In this document: positions 1 to 13,119 of the stretch, in pieces
How positions within the stretch are numbered: the stretch's first letter is position 1
Layout of the letters: each line of letters opens with the position of its first letter
Assembly: GCA_028673005.1 (NCBI GenBank)
Contig: CM054113.1
Location: forward strand, 169,739,337 to 169,803,336
Reading direction: 5' to 3'
Length of the DNA: 64,000 bases
Source of the DNA: Tanypteryx hageni
Taxonomy: Eukaryota > Arthropoda > Insecta > Odonata > Petaluridae
Translations under genes and position numbers: made by a program
Notes under the pieces: generated by a model
Databases searched by the model: none
What the model saw: only the letters and a program-made list of their open reading frames with translations
What the model was told of the DNA's origin: nothing

Positions 1-985
1 GATTCCGAAGTTTGTTGTTGCCGTTGATTATCGCTGGACAGTATTGTTCTTAATTCAACTCGATGAAAGCGTTCTATAAAAATTTTGCTCGGTATATTGT
101 GTAGCATTTATGTTGAGGTGACGAGGAAATTTGAAGGTTTTTCATCGAGATCAATCTTTTGAAGCATAGTTGTTAAAATTAGTCAACAGCTTCAGCATGT
201 TTGGAAGGTTTTTTTACTTTGTGTGCAGTAAATTAGGTCGATTGAATGTATAAAGATCACAGACTGAAAATTACATATGAAGATCTATTGAGTCCGATGT
301 TTTGTGCATACTCCAACATTATCTTCACATTTTTAACAGTTTCTACCGTAGTGAAAAAGTCTATTCGATGACACTAACTCACAGATAATAAGAAATTTGA
401 ATTCGCAATGTGATTCTCAATGGAGTCCAATTTCATTAACATAACCAAGTACAAAATGGATGAAATAGCTAGGCGGAATCGTACTTTGTTGTGAGGTAAA
501 AATTTATAAAAATATAAAACACAAGCAGATTAAATAATTTAAGTGATTCGTTGTATGTAATAATTTTCTAGCAGTTTAGTCGAGCAAAATTGGCGTACTC
601 ATTCGATTTACTCAGAAACTTTCTGAGATCGATATTTTATAATATTCGTTAAAGCTAATCGACAACATAAATTAGCCGCTATAGATTATATTATCTTGAG
701 AAAGCATTAGGAATACCAATTTGAATGTAACTAGCCTTGACAATATCTAATAATAAATACCATACATCCACGATTACATTTTCGATTGCGCCTTAATATC
801 ATGGAACCTTTGCATCTCGATTTCATACTGTACGAATTCTTTATCTTCTATAGGCATACAAAATCAACAGACAACTTAATAAAAACTGCTGAATCAGGAT
901 TCCGTGGTTAAAGGTTATCTCGAAGAAAGATTAATTTATACTAAAAAATTGCGTTTAGTTTATTTTTAACATCAGAATTTTAAAT
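1..985. other. AT-rich non-coding stretch, nothing recognised
   Basis: Plain AT-rich sequence with stops in every frame. I see no conserved protein motif, tandem repeat or transposon end. Confidence 0.6.
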
Positions 986-1800
986 TTATCCAGGTACTGG
1001 ATATATTAAATTCTGGGGGGAGGCCCGTGAACAAGTCAAAGGCATACTTGAACAAAAACGGCGCATTTTTTCCAAATACATCATTGAATGGTACAAAGTC
1101 CATATTTGATGCGTAAAATCGGAAAAAAATAAGGTTCCTTTCCAAATAGTATGGTTAAAGATACTTGGAGCAAAAATAAAATTTCTTCGAATCAAGCACC
1201 GTAATACGGGCGCTCGAGAAGAAAAGGAATGAAAAAAAAACACTTTTTCACTAAGTCTTTGCATCCTCCACGGCCTTTGTGTGCGGCATCACCGAGCGGG
1301 GCAAAATACCGGCAAAAATTACTACTTCTTTATACCTGCTCACTTTGGAAATTGGTCGGGTCGACGCCAAGGAATCTTCCTCATAAGAGATCTCATGGAA
1401 CAAAGCCCGAGAGAGGGCTTTTTTTGCTTCTATCAGATAGAGGGGGCGAGAGAGTGTATAAAATGTTTCCGCAGTCATGAATTCTCGAGAGGTTTGTTTG
1501 TTATTCGATGGAGAGAGATGGCTACGAAAATGTTTTGAAGTCCGAATATTACGCATTATGGTATAATTCTCCCTTCCTTAAAACTCTTCTTCGCTCTCTG
1601 CGGCAATTGTTCGACGTTCGTAAGAGTTTGATTGAAAAACAAAACCCTCGTTGAACAGTTTAATAGTGCTCATTTTGCTTGTTTGATTCATGCATCTTCT
1701 GGGCCGTTCTTTAATCTCAAAAATACAGTTAGAACTAATAATAATAAAACCAGTATTTTCCCGTCGTGCGGTGTTTTTTTGAGTAAATAGATTCAAAGTT
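986..1800. other. Unassigned stretch with short overlapping ORFs
   Basis: Several ORFs of 72-101 codons overlap on both strands (for example 1229-1480 on + and 1251-1556 on -). None shows a recognisable domain, and the overlaps on opposite strands argue that they are chance readings. Base composition is more balanced than the flanks. No repeat boundary was found. Confidence 0.5.
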
Positions 1801-1900
1801 TAATTCGAGTGCAATAGATTTATTAAGAATATGAACCGCAGCGGAAAATTCTCGGAAGAAAAATATGACATGATAAAAATTTGTTCAATTATTATTTTAA

Positions 1901-1940
<40 letters not shown>

Positions 1941-2690
1941 AGTATTATTATAATATTCAATTATTATATAATTACCACTAAAGCTGGGAATAAGAGATAT
2001 TAGAAAAGTTACTTTCTCGCAGTATGTTAATTTTGGGCGAAATTTGTGTTTTTCTCTATTTTATAACCTAAGTAAATAAAACCATTTAAAATATTGTAAT
2101 TGCTATTTTTCGTTCTAAGGATCCCGTTTATTTTCAAATGATATGTATTTATTTTGCCATACTAGCCATGAAAATTTTATGTGATAAGTTGAAGCTAACG
2201 AACAAACATACTCGATATTTTCTTGGATAAAAATTGCGAAAGTAACAACCGTACTATGATATGTGGCACAAGAGTTGTTTCATTACGGAATCGGACAAAA
2301 ATTCAATAATTCTCTATTCTTCATTCTCCTACCTTAGGATAAATATAGTCTTTTAGTAGGTTTTAAATCAATTTATCAAAACTATATACATAGTGTATTG
2401 TATTAATGAGACATTAGAGACTCATTCCTATTCATAGGTTTGTTCTACTATAAGAAACTGGTACTTCTGTTCATGTTCCTAGGAAGTAATAAGTTTAATT
2501 TAGTTAAGAAATATTTCATTTTTGTTGATGTTAAGCCAAAACTGGTTCGACTCTCTGATGCATTAACTGCATTTTATAAAAACTGTAATTTATAAAGCAC
2601 TTTAGTTCACTTTACACTATATTGTGCTTTGTCATAAATAATTATCATCAATGCATACACCAATTAAAGATATTAAATACTAAAATGTCG
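1801..2690. other. AT-rich stretch with a TA microsatellite
   Basis: AT-rich with stops in all frames. Apart from the TA run near 1904-1935 I see nothing that can be named. Confidence 0.6.
1904..1935. repeat. (TA)n microsatellite
   Basis: About 16 uninterrupted TA dinucleotides, followed by imperfect AT-rich sequence. Confidence 0.9.
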
Positions 2691-3180
2691 CCATATAAAC
2701 TCCTCCTACTCATCATCGTATATGCTTAACCTCTCGTTAGGTTTTTAATCATGCCAAACCTAATCTGTTCCATTCAAGGTCTTTCTCTTCGTCTTCTCAT
2801 AATCTTGCCGTTCTTTTAATAGATCTAATGTATCTTATCTCTTCCAACCATTTTGTCTCTTCTCTAGTATGAATAGTTTCATCAAGTCGTTGCTTCCAAC
2901 CATTTTGTCTCTTCTCTAGTATGAATAGTTTCATCAAGTCGTTGCTTCCAACCATTTTGTCTCTTCTCTAGTATGAATAGTTTCATCAAGTCGTTGCTTC
3001 TCAAAATTTTACCCAACCATTTCTTCCATGCTTCCCTTAATACTCTTATTAAGCTCCTCTCTCCCCCACTCTATTTAAAACATCCTCATCTTTTTTCACC
3101 AAACCCACACGTCAAAAGCCTCTAATCCTCTCACATCATCTTTCCTCATGTCTCACACTCATGCAATGCTACATTCCATT
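2690..3180 (-). pseudogene. Decayed 3' end of a non-LTR retrotransposon reverse-transcriptase ORF
   Basis: Read on the minus strand and allowing frameshifts, this stretch gives pieces that resemble the C-terminal tail of endonuclease/reverse-transcriptase ORFs of non-LTR retrotransposons, with their usual ...LEAFEMWVWRRM..NEEVLxRVGEERSL..WIGHILR... pattern. Visible pieces are RKDDVRGLEAFDVWVW (about 3100-3150), DEDVLNRVGE (about 3059-3088), WKKWLGKILRSNDLMKL (about 2960-3040) and LLKERQDYEKTKRKTLN (about 2770-2830). They lie in different frames with stops between them, so this is a dead copy. No upstream catalytic reverse-transcriptase or endonuclease domain is present, so the copy is 5'-truncated, as is usual for such elements. 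The clade cannot be fixed from the tail alone. The 52-bp tandem triplication at 2841-2996 falls inside the reading. Confidence 0.6.
2841..2996. repeat. 52-bp tandem repeat, three identical copies
   Basis: Three consecutive 52-bp units start at 2841, 2893 and 2945, each beginning CTTCCAACCATTTTGTCTC. They look identical by eye and lie inside the antisense reverse-transcriptase remnant, so the duplication happened after or within that copy. Confidence 0.95.
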
Positions 3181-3189
3181 CATAAAGTT

Positions 3190-4640
3190 TTACCTAAAAA
3201 ATATTTACTAACGTGTCATTCGGATCTTAATACACAAAACTCGCAAAAGTTGTAAATACTGGATCACTTAGGATTAAAGCAAACGAGTGGCCCTGCAGAT
3301 GAATAGGAGCTACTCTCAATTCCTCTATTGTTCCGTCTCCTTGGTTACGCCCGCCCGTGGACGAAGGAGAAAATGACTTCGCCGCCATTTCATCCGATCC
3401 TCCGTTTGCACCCTAAGAGGCACACCTACTTTATCTCCTCTCTATATATTCTCTCCCCCCATCATCCCACTTTACCTCACACCGTCCCCCATGTTACTAT
3501 CAAAAGATAATGTTTCGCGGCGTGTAGGAGGCGGAGGATGAAAGAGATCAGAGGGAGAATTAGCGGCGTTTTGATGATGCGGTTCCGAGTTTGATATCGT
3601 GTATTAAATAGTTTTTGAAGTCCTCGGTTTAAGCATCAGCATGCGGTGAAGATCAAGACCGAAGGGATTGACAGAATATCGCGTGACTGTTAATTCGGCG
3701 TGGAGAAAGATGAGAGAGAGAGAGAGATAGGAAGGCGTTAAGGGTTGAAACAAATGCATCTCAAGACACCACACCTAAAAGGTTATATGCGGCGACATTT
3801 CGAAGAGGGGGAGGGATATAAAATCCAAGTGAATAAGGAGGTGTTAAGTAATGGATGTGATTCTGGAAGAGGGGAAGATTGAAAGAGGAAACGGTATTAA
3901 ATACGTGCGAGGCCGAAGATATAGGAAAATTAGGAATCGACGGTTGGGAGGGCAAGGAAGAGAATATGAGAGGAGAGAGAAAGAGAGAGCGGAGAATTTG
4001 AAATTGTAATGACTGAATAAGTCTTAGTAAATGTTTATGAAGAGGGGTGTATGGTTTGAATATTATAGCCATGAAGTAAAAATAGCTTTTGCAGAGTTAC
4101 GATCAAGAATTTCTACCGTTCATTTCTTTTATAAATCTAAATGCCTATTTTAATTTATCTGACTACAATGATTTTATTTAGCAAATCACCCTATTTCTGA
4201 GGCATATAAACTTTCTTTTAATTTAAATTATAATAAAAATTCAGTAGTTATTTGTAAGATGATTTTTTAGCTAGGATATTTTTTGCGTTAAATTGTGATA
4301 AAAATCATAAGAAAAGTACCATGTCTTCAATAACATTTACAGTCGGTTTCTTTTTGCGCCTGATGGCCATTTCTTCATTCAGTGACAATATGAGTTACTT
4401 TCACATCGTTACCGATTATGGCATTCAAATATAGTCTGGATAAGTAAAATATATTGCTGAGTAGTTTTAAACAGTGGAAGAATCCATTACATTCATCAAT
4501 GTGGTTATTCAAATTGGCAAATGGATTAATAAATTTGGAGAACAAAAGAATTTCGCCTAAAATCGAAAATATCAATTAGTGGTTCAGCTACCACATTAAT
4601 TGTCATTAAATTATTACGGGCACACGGTCTGAAAAGGTAT
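3190..4640. other. Unassigned stretch, partly GA-rich
   Basis: Short ORFs at 3328-3510 (+) and 3761-4072 (-) are proline/serine/leucine-rich readings through biased sequence. GA-rich patches occur at about 3520-3980, including a (GA)n run near 3711-3727. The 4080-4640 part is AT-rich. No domain or element end was recognised. Confidence 0.5.
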
Positions 4641-4649
4641 AATCATGGG

Positions 4650-6090
4650 GAACTTTTTTGATAAAAACGCGCCCAGAAGTCGAAGCTTGGAAGAAATTGC
4701 GTGAAGAAATAAAGGAAAAGGAGGCTACAAGGGAAAAAGGACGGTAACTATGAAATCTGACCGAAGGAGATCCAGAGGAAGAGAGACAAGGGACAAAGAT
4801 GCAGGAACGTTGCTAGGTGAAATAAGAGAAAGAAGGAAAGAAAACGAAAGAGAGGGAAAATAGGGGAAAAGAGAGGAGGGGGTGGAGAGACGGAGAGAGG
4901 GGGAGATACAGGGTTATAGGAAAAGAGAAGGGGACAGCAGGACAGTAGGATACAGGGAGCTATAACAGAGAAAGAAGGTAGCATAAAGCGCAGGAGAGAG
5001 GGAAGGAATGACGGAAGAGGAAGGTAGAGTGTGGGTGGGATGGGATAGGGGAAGGATTGGCGTGGTGACCGTCCTGAAAGAGATGCGTCAGAAGAGTAAG
5101 CAGGCGGAGGGTAGAGAGGTGGAGAGAGAGGAGTAAGAGTTGGAGACAGGGAAGTTGGGATGAGGAGGGACGGGAAGAGTTGGAGAAAGGAAAAGGAAGG
5201 AGAGAGTGGGAGAGAGAGAAGGGTAACCTCGGCCGAAGTCCAGCAAGAGCTGAAACCTGGTAATCCGGAGACCACTCTAAGCTCTGTGGAGAGTTAGTGA
5301 GGCGTACAGTTTTTTCAGGGAAGGGGGAGTGAGAAGATGAGAGAGAGTAAGAGAGGGCGAGTGGAGGGAGAGTAAGGCGAGGTAGAGAGCAGGGAATCGG
5401 CGGCGGGTGGATAGCGTGTAGTTTTCTAGTGAAGAGAAGAGGGAGGAGACCGTACATCTTGCAGGATAGGGTAGAAATGGTCAAGGAGTGAGAGAAGAGG
5501 GAGAAAGATGAGAGAGGTAGAGAGTATAGAAAAAGGTGGATTTCATGTGCGGGACGGAAGGAGTTGTTTTGTGGACGGAAGGGGTCAGTAAAACAATTAG
5601 TGTCAGAGTTCTTCATGAATGACGGAAACGCCTTAAACTGCGTTAACCTTTCTTTTTCTTCGAATCCCTATCCCACGCGAAGACGCGGCTAGATAACGCG
5701 TACATAGTCATCACGAAACGACGATCGTGGGCGGAAGACGCTCGCAGAGGAAAAAGAAAAAATTTAGGGATTGGATGATGAGAGTTGGGAAAGTGAGTTT
5801 GGAGTGAGCGCGTACGTGGCGCGCGGGTGAGTGGCCCTTTTTGGCCAAAACGTGAGTGGAAAGTGGAAGGCATGAGAGAGGAGAGAGGTTTCTGCCTCTT
5901 GTGGAAATGGCTAGTGTACTATATATAAGTAGATACAGTGAGAAGAGGGGTTTGCGAAGGTAAAAGGTAGGTGGAGGGGAAAGGGTTGAGCGAGGATTAG
6001 GACTAAGGGCAGTGGGTGGTGGAAGTAGATTAGACGAAAGAAACAAAAATGGTTGGAAACGAGACGAAAGACTCTCATGAAAAGAGAGAG
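4650..6090 (+). repeat. Long polypurine (GA-rich) island
   Basis: The plus strand is dominated by G and A (gagaga, ggaaga, gggaga) for about 1.4 kb, with a break around 5580-5720. The minus-strand ORFs here (up to 218 codons, 4960-5616) are almost entirely Ser/Pro/Leu/Phe. That is what reading a CT-rich strand gives, so I do not call them genes. Tracts of this kind can form triplex (H-DNA) structures and contain many GAGAG pentamers, the known site of GAGA factor in insects. Any function here is inference. Confidence 0.8.
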
Positions 6091-7620
6091 AGAGAGGTTT
6101 TTAACTCATCACTAGGCGTAATCCGCTTTTAACCGAACCAAATGAACTCTTAAGGACTCCATGAAGTTGTTTGCGACTTTCTTCCGTCCTTGTTTAAACC
6201 CTCCGATAATGCACAACCCTTCGCCTCGTTTCCTTTTCGCATTTGGAGGACGTTGTTTCAAAAATACCCTCGCACTTGTTCGATCATTATTTCTAAACTG
6301 AGCAATATTTTTCGAAACGGAACGCTAATGGCGACGCCAAAAATATTTTTAAAATATCTCTTGAAAGGCATACATAATATCCATATCAACAGATAATTTT
6401 AAAGTTAAATTTATCATGTGAAAAATTAGTTTTAGTTGAAATTAACAGCGACGGATAAATATATTTTAACATCCTGAATGCTTTCTAAGCAAGCATTGAG
6501 ATGGCAAATAAAAATTAGGTATATGTTATTGTTCTCCGTCTGAAATTTTTATGCGCATTTATTTGAACAGATACAGGTTTTTGTGATTTAGATGCAATGG
6601 AACGCAAATAGAAACGATAACGTGGTGCGTTCACTTATATTTATCGATCAATTTTTCGCGCATGAAAAGGGTCACCACTCAATTTACGAACAATTTTACA
6701 TTCTCTGCCAATTCCTCGAGTCTCTAATAAAATATTGCTCTTTAGATTTGATTAATACTTTGCATGAATTGAGTTTATTTTCAGATGTTTAAAAACAAAA
6801 TATCTGAGTAGACGGAAATTTTCTGCTAAAAGATTTAGGAAAGTTCAGATCACGGAGAAAATAGTTAATTCATAAAATTATCGACAAATAAAAAAATCAC
6901 AAATTAAAAAAACCTGTGCTGTTACAAGAAAAACAATTTTGTAAGGTAAGTTTATTTTTTAACTGAAACAGCCGTAACGTAGTTTATTTTATAATTATGT
7001 GATTATATTTTAAGGATAATTTTCCTGAAATTAATTAGTCTTTCCTCACATTACATGCATTAGCTGTAATCCGTCGAAGGTATGCGCCATCATGGAATAG
7101 CGCAAAAAACAATTCGATTGCTTATGAATAGTTAAGCGATGAAGTGACTCCATTAACTCTTTTAGTGACATTCAACAGTAAATACACTCGATATTTAAAG
7201 ACCGCAACTCTTTCCGAATTACGTGCGTGTTCGGAACAACTCCATCAACTTTCGAAACCCACTGTTATAAAGGCCTAGTCGATAAAATCTCCCACCGTTT
7301 CATCACGAGAAAATTTCGCCGATAAAACCCGTTTTGAAATACCTCACCGAACGTCATTTTAGCGAGTCCTTACAGCCATCAGAAGGGATGGCGTCCAGCC
7401 CTTTATTCAAAGGAAACGAATCGAGACAACTAGCGCACCACCATTAGTATACATCCAGTGGAATTTTGCAAGCATGAATTCGACGAATTCACTCCTCACA
7501 TCCTGAAATACTCAAGTTTCGGGATGACGTGATTTCACGAAGCAGACGAAAATAAAATAAAATCCACCGGAGACCAAAAATAAGACAAAATTGTGCCTCC
7601 ATTTTGTGAAACGAGGTACA
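6090..7620. other. AT-rich non-coding stretch
   Basis: Short ORFs at 6190-6396 and 6592-6792 (+) have no recognisable domain. I see no repeats or transposon termini. Composition changes to GA-rich from about 7630. Confidence 0.5.
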
Positions 7621-7629
7621 TGCTCGTAC

Positions 7630-8430
7630 ACAAAGGGAGGAAGGTAGAAAGAGAGAGAGAGAGAGAGAAGGGTAGGTAGATTGGACATTTCGCGAATGGT
7701 CAAGATCGACGCGGACGCCGAGCGGAGAGACTTATTTTCGGGTGGTGTGAGAGAAAAGGACACCGTAAGCGGTGTCGTGGAAAGGGCGTTTAGGACTGGA
7801 AGAGAGAGGGGAGAGAAAGAAATCGATATAAGAGGCTAGCGGTGGAGAATGAAGGGAAGAGGTGGAGAAAGAGGGAGGGAAAGAGGGGAGGGAGAGAGGG
7901 GATGGAGAGAGGGGAGAGAGAGAGAAGTTCCGCTATGGAGAGGATGTGGACGTGTGTGGTTGGGAGTGGAAGGAAGGATGGAGAGAGAGAGAGGGAGGAG
8001 GCTCAATGTGAGGTCAGGCGAGGGAAAAAGCTTTGCGGAGTAATTACTGGAGACGACATCAGAGGGCAGAAGTGGGATTAGTGTTTGAGAGAGAGTGGGA
8101 GAAGGAATGAGAGGAAGAAAGAGAGTTGGAAGGGGCGAAAATATAGGGAGTAGGAGAAAGAGGAGGAAGGAGTTTGTCCGACAACGAACACGTGTGTGAC
8201 TTTGTGTGTGTGTTTGGACGAGAGGAAGGAACAGAAAGGGAAAGAGAGGCGCGCACACACGCGCAGAAAGATGTTAAAGCGATAGAAAAAAACCTCATTA
8301 ATACGTTGGAAAACTGATGAAAAGGATATGTCGCTTTCGGAGTCGGACTGCACGATGAGGTTGGCGCCGGGGTTATTACGCGGAGGGAGTGAGGTAAGAG
8401 AGGAGAGGGAGAAAATGGACCCTAGGAGAT
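7630..8430 (+). repeat. Polypurine (GA-rich) island
   Basis: About 0.8 kb in which the plus strand is mainly G and A, with a pure (GA)n run near 7652-7670 and a short GTGT run near 8200-8212. ORFs on both strands here are low-complexity (Arg/Glu/Gly on +, Ser/Leu/Pro on -) and are rejected as genes. Confidence 0.8.
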
Positions 8431-9430
8431 ATAAATTTCTCGATGCTCTTCGTCGCCGTAATAAATGATGTAGCGCGCCGTATCCCGGAGAATTTCAGGC
8501 GAATGGAAAGTGAGTCTAATCGGCTCTAAAAACGCTCCTCTGACGGAAATATCACGGAAGATCCTTTTTTTATAACCTGGAGAATTTTGCGATTCGCTTG
8601 CTTTGTCGATGGATGAAGAGACATTAAAATAAATACAAAAATACCAATAATTAGTTATGTATTATTGAAATAATGTTTTACTCACATATAGCAATTTTTA
8701 TTTAGAAAGTCATATTAATGTATTTAGTATGTATTCACCGTAAACTTTTTTCACGATTCGCAAGCGTAACATGAGGGGAAATTTTATCTTTCTGTCGTAG
8801 TAGAACCCTACACCTCATTTTTCAATATCCCTGCTGCTAATTTAATACTGGTACTCGTTTTCATGTAACCCGTTTAAAGAGTGGTTGGACAAAGTTTATA
8901 AAACGCCAAAAACGCCGAGCCCTGCACACAAATGGTTTTACGTAAGCACGAGGAGCACACATATTTATATTACGATTTGGATAATTTTTCATCATTCCCA
9001 AAATGCTCCCGATCGATAAACATTAATATTTTTCCGGGGAAAGCTTTTACGCGCATGAAAAAAGCAAAATCCGGCCACCCAATCACTTCTCATCCGAAAA
9101 AAATGCGAAAAACTTGAGGCGTAATCCAATTTTGGACGTTCGGCTCCATCCTTTTAAAAAAATCCAGGGTCGTGCACGAGTAAAAAAACTTTCATCGACG
9201 ATTTTTCCCAAAAAATGGATGAATGTTTATTTTTTTATCGCATCGTGATGAGGGAAAATGCGGACGGAAGAGATCGCGTCGGTTTTCGATATTTTTGTAT
9301 ACCTCCAATTCGGACGAGAGTAGCGGCATCTGGCAGAATTCACTGCATGCGTATATATAAACACAAACACACGGTTGTACGGAATCGTGTAACTTAGATA
9401 GGTTAGAATGATATTCGTAGGTTAGGCTAA
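8430..9430. other. Unassigned stretch
   Basis: Mixed-composition sequence with ORFs of about 60 codons at 8932-9117 and 9215-9397 (+) and no recognised motif. No repeats stand out. Confidence 0.5.
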
Positions 9431-9435
9431 TTTAA

Positions 9436-9600
9436 GTGGGCATTTATATTTACATTTTCAAATTTGTTTATACATTTGCATTTACACAATTAGTTTTACG
9501 CATTTACATTTACGCATTTACATATTTACTTTTACGGATTCACGTTTACACATTTATATTTACATGCATACATTTACATTTGCATATTTACAATTACACT
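9436..9600. repeat. Degenerate ATTTAC hexamer array
   Basis: The hexamer CATTTA/ATTTAC recurs imperfectly for about 165 bp. The 78-codon plus-strand ORF over it (Tyr/Ile/Phe/Thr-rich) is an artefact of the repeat. Confidence 0.8.
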
Positions 9601-11122
9601 ATAAGATTACCCTGTAGCCCACCGAAGGTGTTTGGAAAGGGGCGCTATTTCACCGTACTTGCACTGCATTAAATCTCCCCCACCCTGTAATAACAAAGTG
9701 GGGCCTTATCCTAGTTGATTAGGGTTAACAGACGTCCGGCAAAAGGAGGGCGTCCTCCTTTTTCACATTCTGTCCTCCCGACATTTCAAATCTTAGGATT
9801 TTATCCGGCTTTTTATAGGAAGTGAGACTGTGACTCCCTTGTCACACATACGACAATTATGCGCACGTGTCAACCTCTTCTTTTACCTCTTCATTTGGAA
9901 CTCTTGATTAGGTAAATCAGCTGTAGGACTTTTATGGGCTGCCATGATAAAAACATTTATAAACTGTAGAAGCGATTAACTTTTAATGGAGGACAGCTAC
10001 GTAAGTAAGCGTCTCGCGGCCTACTCTACAGGAGCGCTTCTTGTATTCATAGATATAAAGGTAACTTGTAACAAAGGTGTGTGCGCGCAATTTTGATTTT
10101 GAAATGAAACACTCCCTTTCTGTTCTTGCCATATCGTTTAACTCCTAAGTGCACCGCGCTTCTTTTTTTTAAGCAACGGTGAAACGTTACTTTGTAAATG
10201 AAATGTATACTTCCAGCGTTAATTTTCAAATGAGGCACTTGATTTGTCTTAGAAAAATCGTTTAACTCTGAATTGAACCGTTTATATTGATTTTTTGGTT
10301 TTAATAACCGATTTGTTTAACTTCGAAATCGTTTAAGGCGAATTCGTTTAAAGCAAGGGAGACCTGTAACAGTAAATTTTGGATGCTTCTCAGTTCTCAG
10401 TTAGTTAGTGCACTGAAGAGTCTAATCCTATCTTGTTCCCATTTTTAGTTGGAAAAAGATCCTCAAACTGAATTACTGTGGTACGTATGTTACTGCTATG
10501 TAGATAATCGAAAATTACGATATTTATATATCTAATATGATTACTAACGAGTAAAATAATTTCTTTTATTTTTTGAATCGTGGTGGCTCTTAAACATTCC
10601 AGAAACACCCCTCATTAAAAATGGCATCACTTAAAAGGAAGTGTAAATTCTCCAGTAATCTAAAATAAAAATTTCCTTTTTTCGATATCAGGCGTAATGA
10701 AAATGAGGCGAAGTTTTGTTTGTGATTGATACGTTTCTGTTGCAAATAAGGGATCCTTTGATTTGGAGAGTCACATTCAAAGTGAAAAACAGAAAAATGG
10801 TACGAATTTCGTCTTCGTGTGGAAAAGTGACATCCTTCTGTATCCAAAACAATTCGTTCAATAAAGAAGCTGAGGGAACCATGGCTTTCCATACGGTGAA
10901 ACATCATCAGTCTTTCAAATCTATGAACTGCACTGCAAGTCTGTTAAGAGAATTATGTAAAGACTCGGAAACTGCTCTCAACACAACATGCGCAAGAACG
11001 AAAACTGAAGCATTAATGAAAAAAGTGTTCGCTCCCCATACTATCGATTTGATTTTGAAGACAATGAGCGAAATATCTTGTTTCGGAGTTGCAACGGATG
11101 CCAGCAATCATGGTCTACTTAA

Positions 11123-12082
11123 CCCTTGAAATACCAAGGGGTGACCATTTTGGTCCAAGCATCGGTTTAGGAATGTTTTTTTGGGATATCGAAATCATAG
11201 ATACTGGTTTTTTTCTGTCTTTTATACATTATATTTTACAAATAAATATCCTTTTCTCATATCTATATGCTCAGATTTTTTCTTTTTTTACTCATATTCA
11301 TAGATAGGTCAAAGTTGGACCAAAATGGTCACCCCTTGGTCTTACTTGTCACAATATTTTAAAACTGGCAACATTTATTTTTTTCTTTTTAAGGTTTTTT
11401 GCATTCCGAAACATCTAGTGATAACACAGAATATTGATTTGACTTGACACATATATCATTCGTGTACGAACTTAAAGTAAAAGTTTTTTGTTTCAGATCA
11501 GGATTTTTCAGACGAGTACCTCTGGGGTACTTTAATAGGTCGAAGGGAGTACTTTATTTACTTATGTAATAGTGAAAACCTTCTCTCACCTTTCTCATAC
11601 GGTCATGGCCTTTTATTGTACTTTTGTCACCCCTAAGGTGACGATTTTAGTTCATGTGTGTGGCGGTAAATTTCTATAAGAACTTAGTCTATTAGAAAAT
11701 GAAGTTTTCAAAAATGAAGAGGGAATAGGGAGGCAGGTTTTAATTTTCCCCAAAAAACACTCTCTTCCTTGGGTATACCACCTCCATTGTTTTGATATAT
11801 ATCGACAAGTATCGGTAAACTGTGATTAATATATGTCCACATTGCTTTGGCTTTGCCAATTGGGATTGCCGAGCAGCAAAGCCCCGGGATGCGCCTTTAG
11901 TGATCTACAGGGGTCTGCCTGAGCAATTTTGAAATAAAATGAATGTTTTGTGAGTAATGAATAGATAGTGTTTTATTTCATTTATGTCTATAATATGTAA
12001 TGAAAACATACAAGTGAAGTATAGACCAAAATGGTCCCCCCTTGGTACTTAATGGTAGTGTTGGACCTTGGTATTTCAAAGG
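11123..12082. mobile_element. piggyBac-type non-autonomous element inserted in hAT-C
   Basis: The element is bounded on both sides by TTAA (11119-11122 and 12083-12086), the invariant piggyBac target. The TIR is CCCTTGAAATACCAAGG on the left and CCTTTGAAATACCAAGG as the reverse complement of the right end, one mismatch in 17. Removing the 960 bp and one TTAA rejoins the host hAT reading frame (GVATDASNHG then LLKIFLILVQYFDW), which confirms the boundaries. No transposase ORF is present. A 25-bp subterminal motif containing CCATTTTGGTC occurs three times (about 11133, 11315 and 12030), the last two inverted. Confidence 0.92.
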
Positions 12083-13119
12083 TTAAGATCTTCTTAATCC
12101 TTGTGCAGTATTTTGATTGGAAAGAGGGTGGAATACAAAAAAGTGCTAGAATTAACTGCTACTCCCAATGAAAAGAAAAGATTATATCAGAGTATGTGTT
12201 GACAACTCTGGAGAGATTTGGTTTATCTTTGAAGTGTGTTTCCTTTACAGGTGACAATGCAAACGTAAATTTTGGAGGGGTGAATAGAGAGAAGGGAAGC
12301 AATGTTTTCTCATGCCTTATGCTGAATAGGAAAATTGTTGGTATCGGGTGTTCCTGCTCATATTCTCCACAACGGTATTCAACATAGTGCAGATATGTTA
12401 AGAATTGATGTGGAATCTCTCGTTTTCAAGATATTTAATTATTTTTCTGTATATACTTTTCGAACTAAGGCATTGAAATAAATTTGTGAATTCATAGAAA
12501 TTAACTATCAACTACTGTTATCTTCAACTAAGACCAGATGGCTTAGTTTAGCATCAGCTTTAGAAAGACTATTGAGATTGTTTCCTGCTCTAAAACAGTA
12601 TATCCTGTCCCTTACTCGACCGCCAATACTGATAAAACCCTTTTTTGAAAGTGAAATTTTTGAACTGTACCTTCGTTTCTTGGTCTCGCTTATGTGTGTT
12701 TTCCGAAACAAAATTGAGGTCGTAGAAAGAGAAAATAACTCTGTTTAAAATTTGTCGCTTTGCTTAAAACAACATTAGTTTCTTTAAAAATAAGGATTCG
12801 GGAAAATGTTTTGCCATTATCAGTCAGGGAAATTATTGAAACGTTACAGGCAAAGGGTATGGGTTAAGAATGTCAGAGTTTTGTTGAAGAAACGTAGCTT
12901 GTTTATGCATTCTTTGCTTAGAAAAATCATTTTGAGGAATTTCAATGTTTTGAGTGGATGGAATTAAAGAACACAAATTTCAGATATGAAGATATGATAC
13001 CGTGTCTGAGTTATCTCAAGGAAAAGGAAACTATCATTGATGACGAGAAGTTACTTGATCAATATAATAATCTTAAGTTATTCATTGCAGCGAAATATAA
13101 TTTTCGGTGCAAAAACATC

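Noticed and set aside
4748..5616. Minus-strand ORFs of 175 and 218 codons
   Set aside because: Almost only Ser/Pro/Leu/Phe, overlapping in two frames, over a polypurine tract. They reflect the lack of stop codons in CT-rich DNA.
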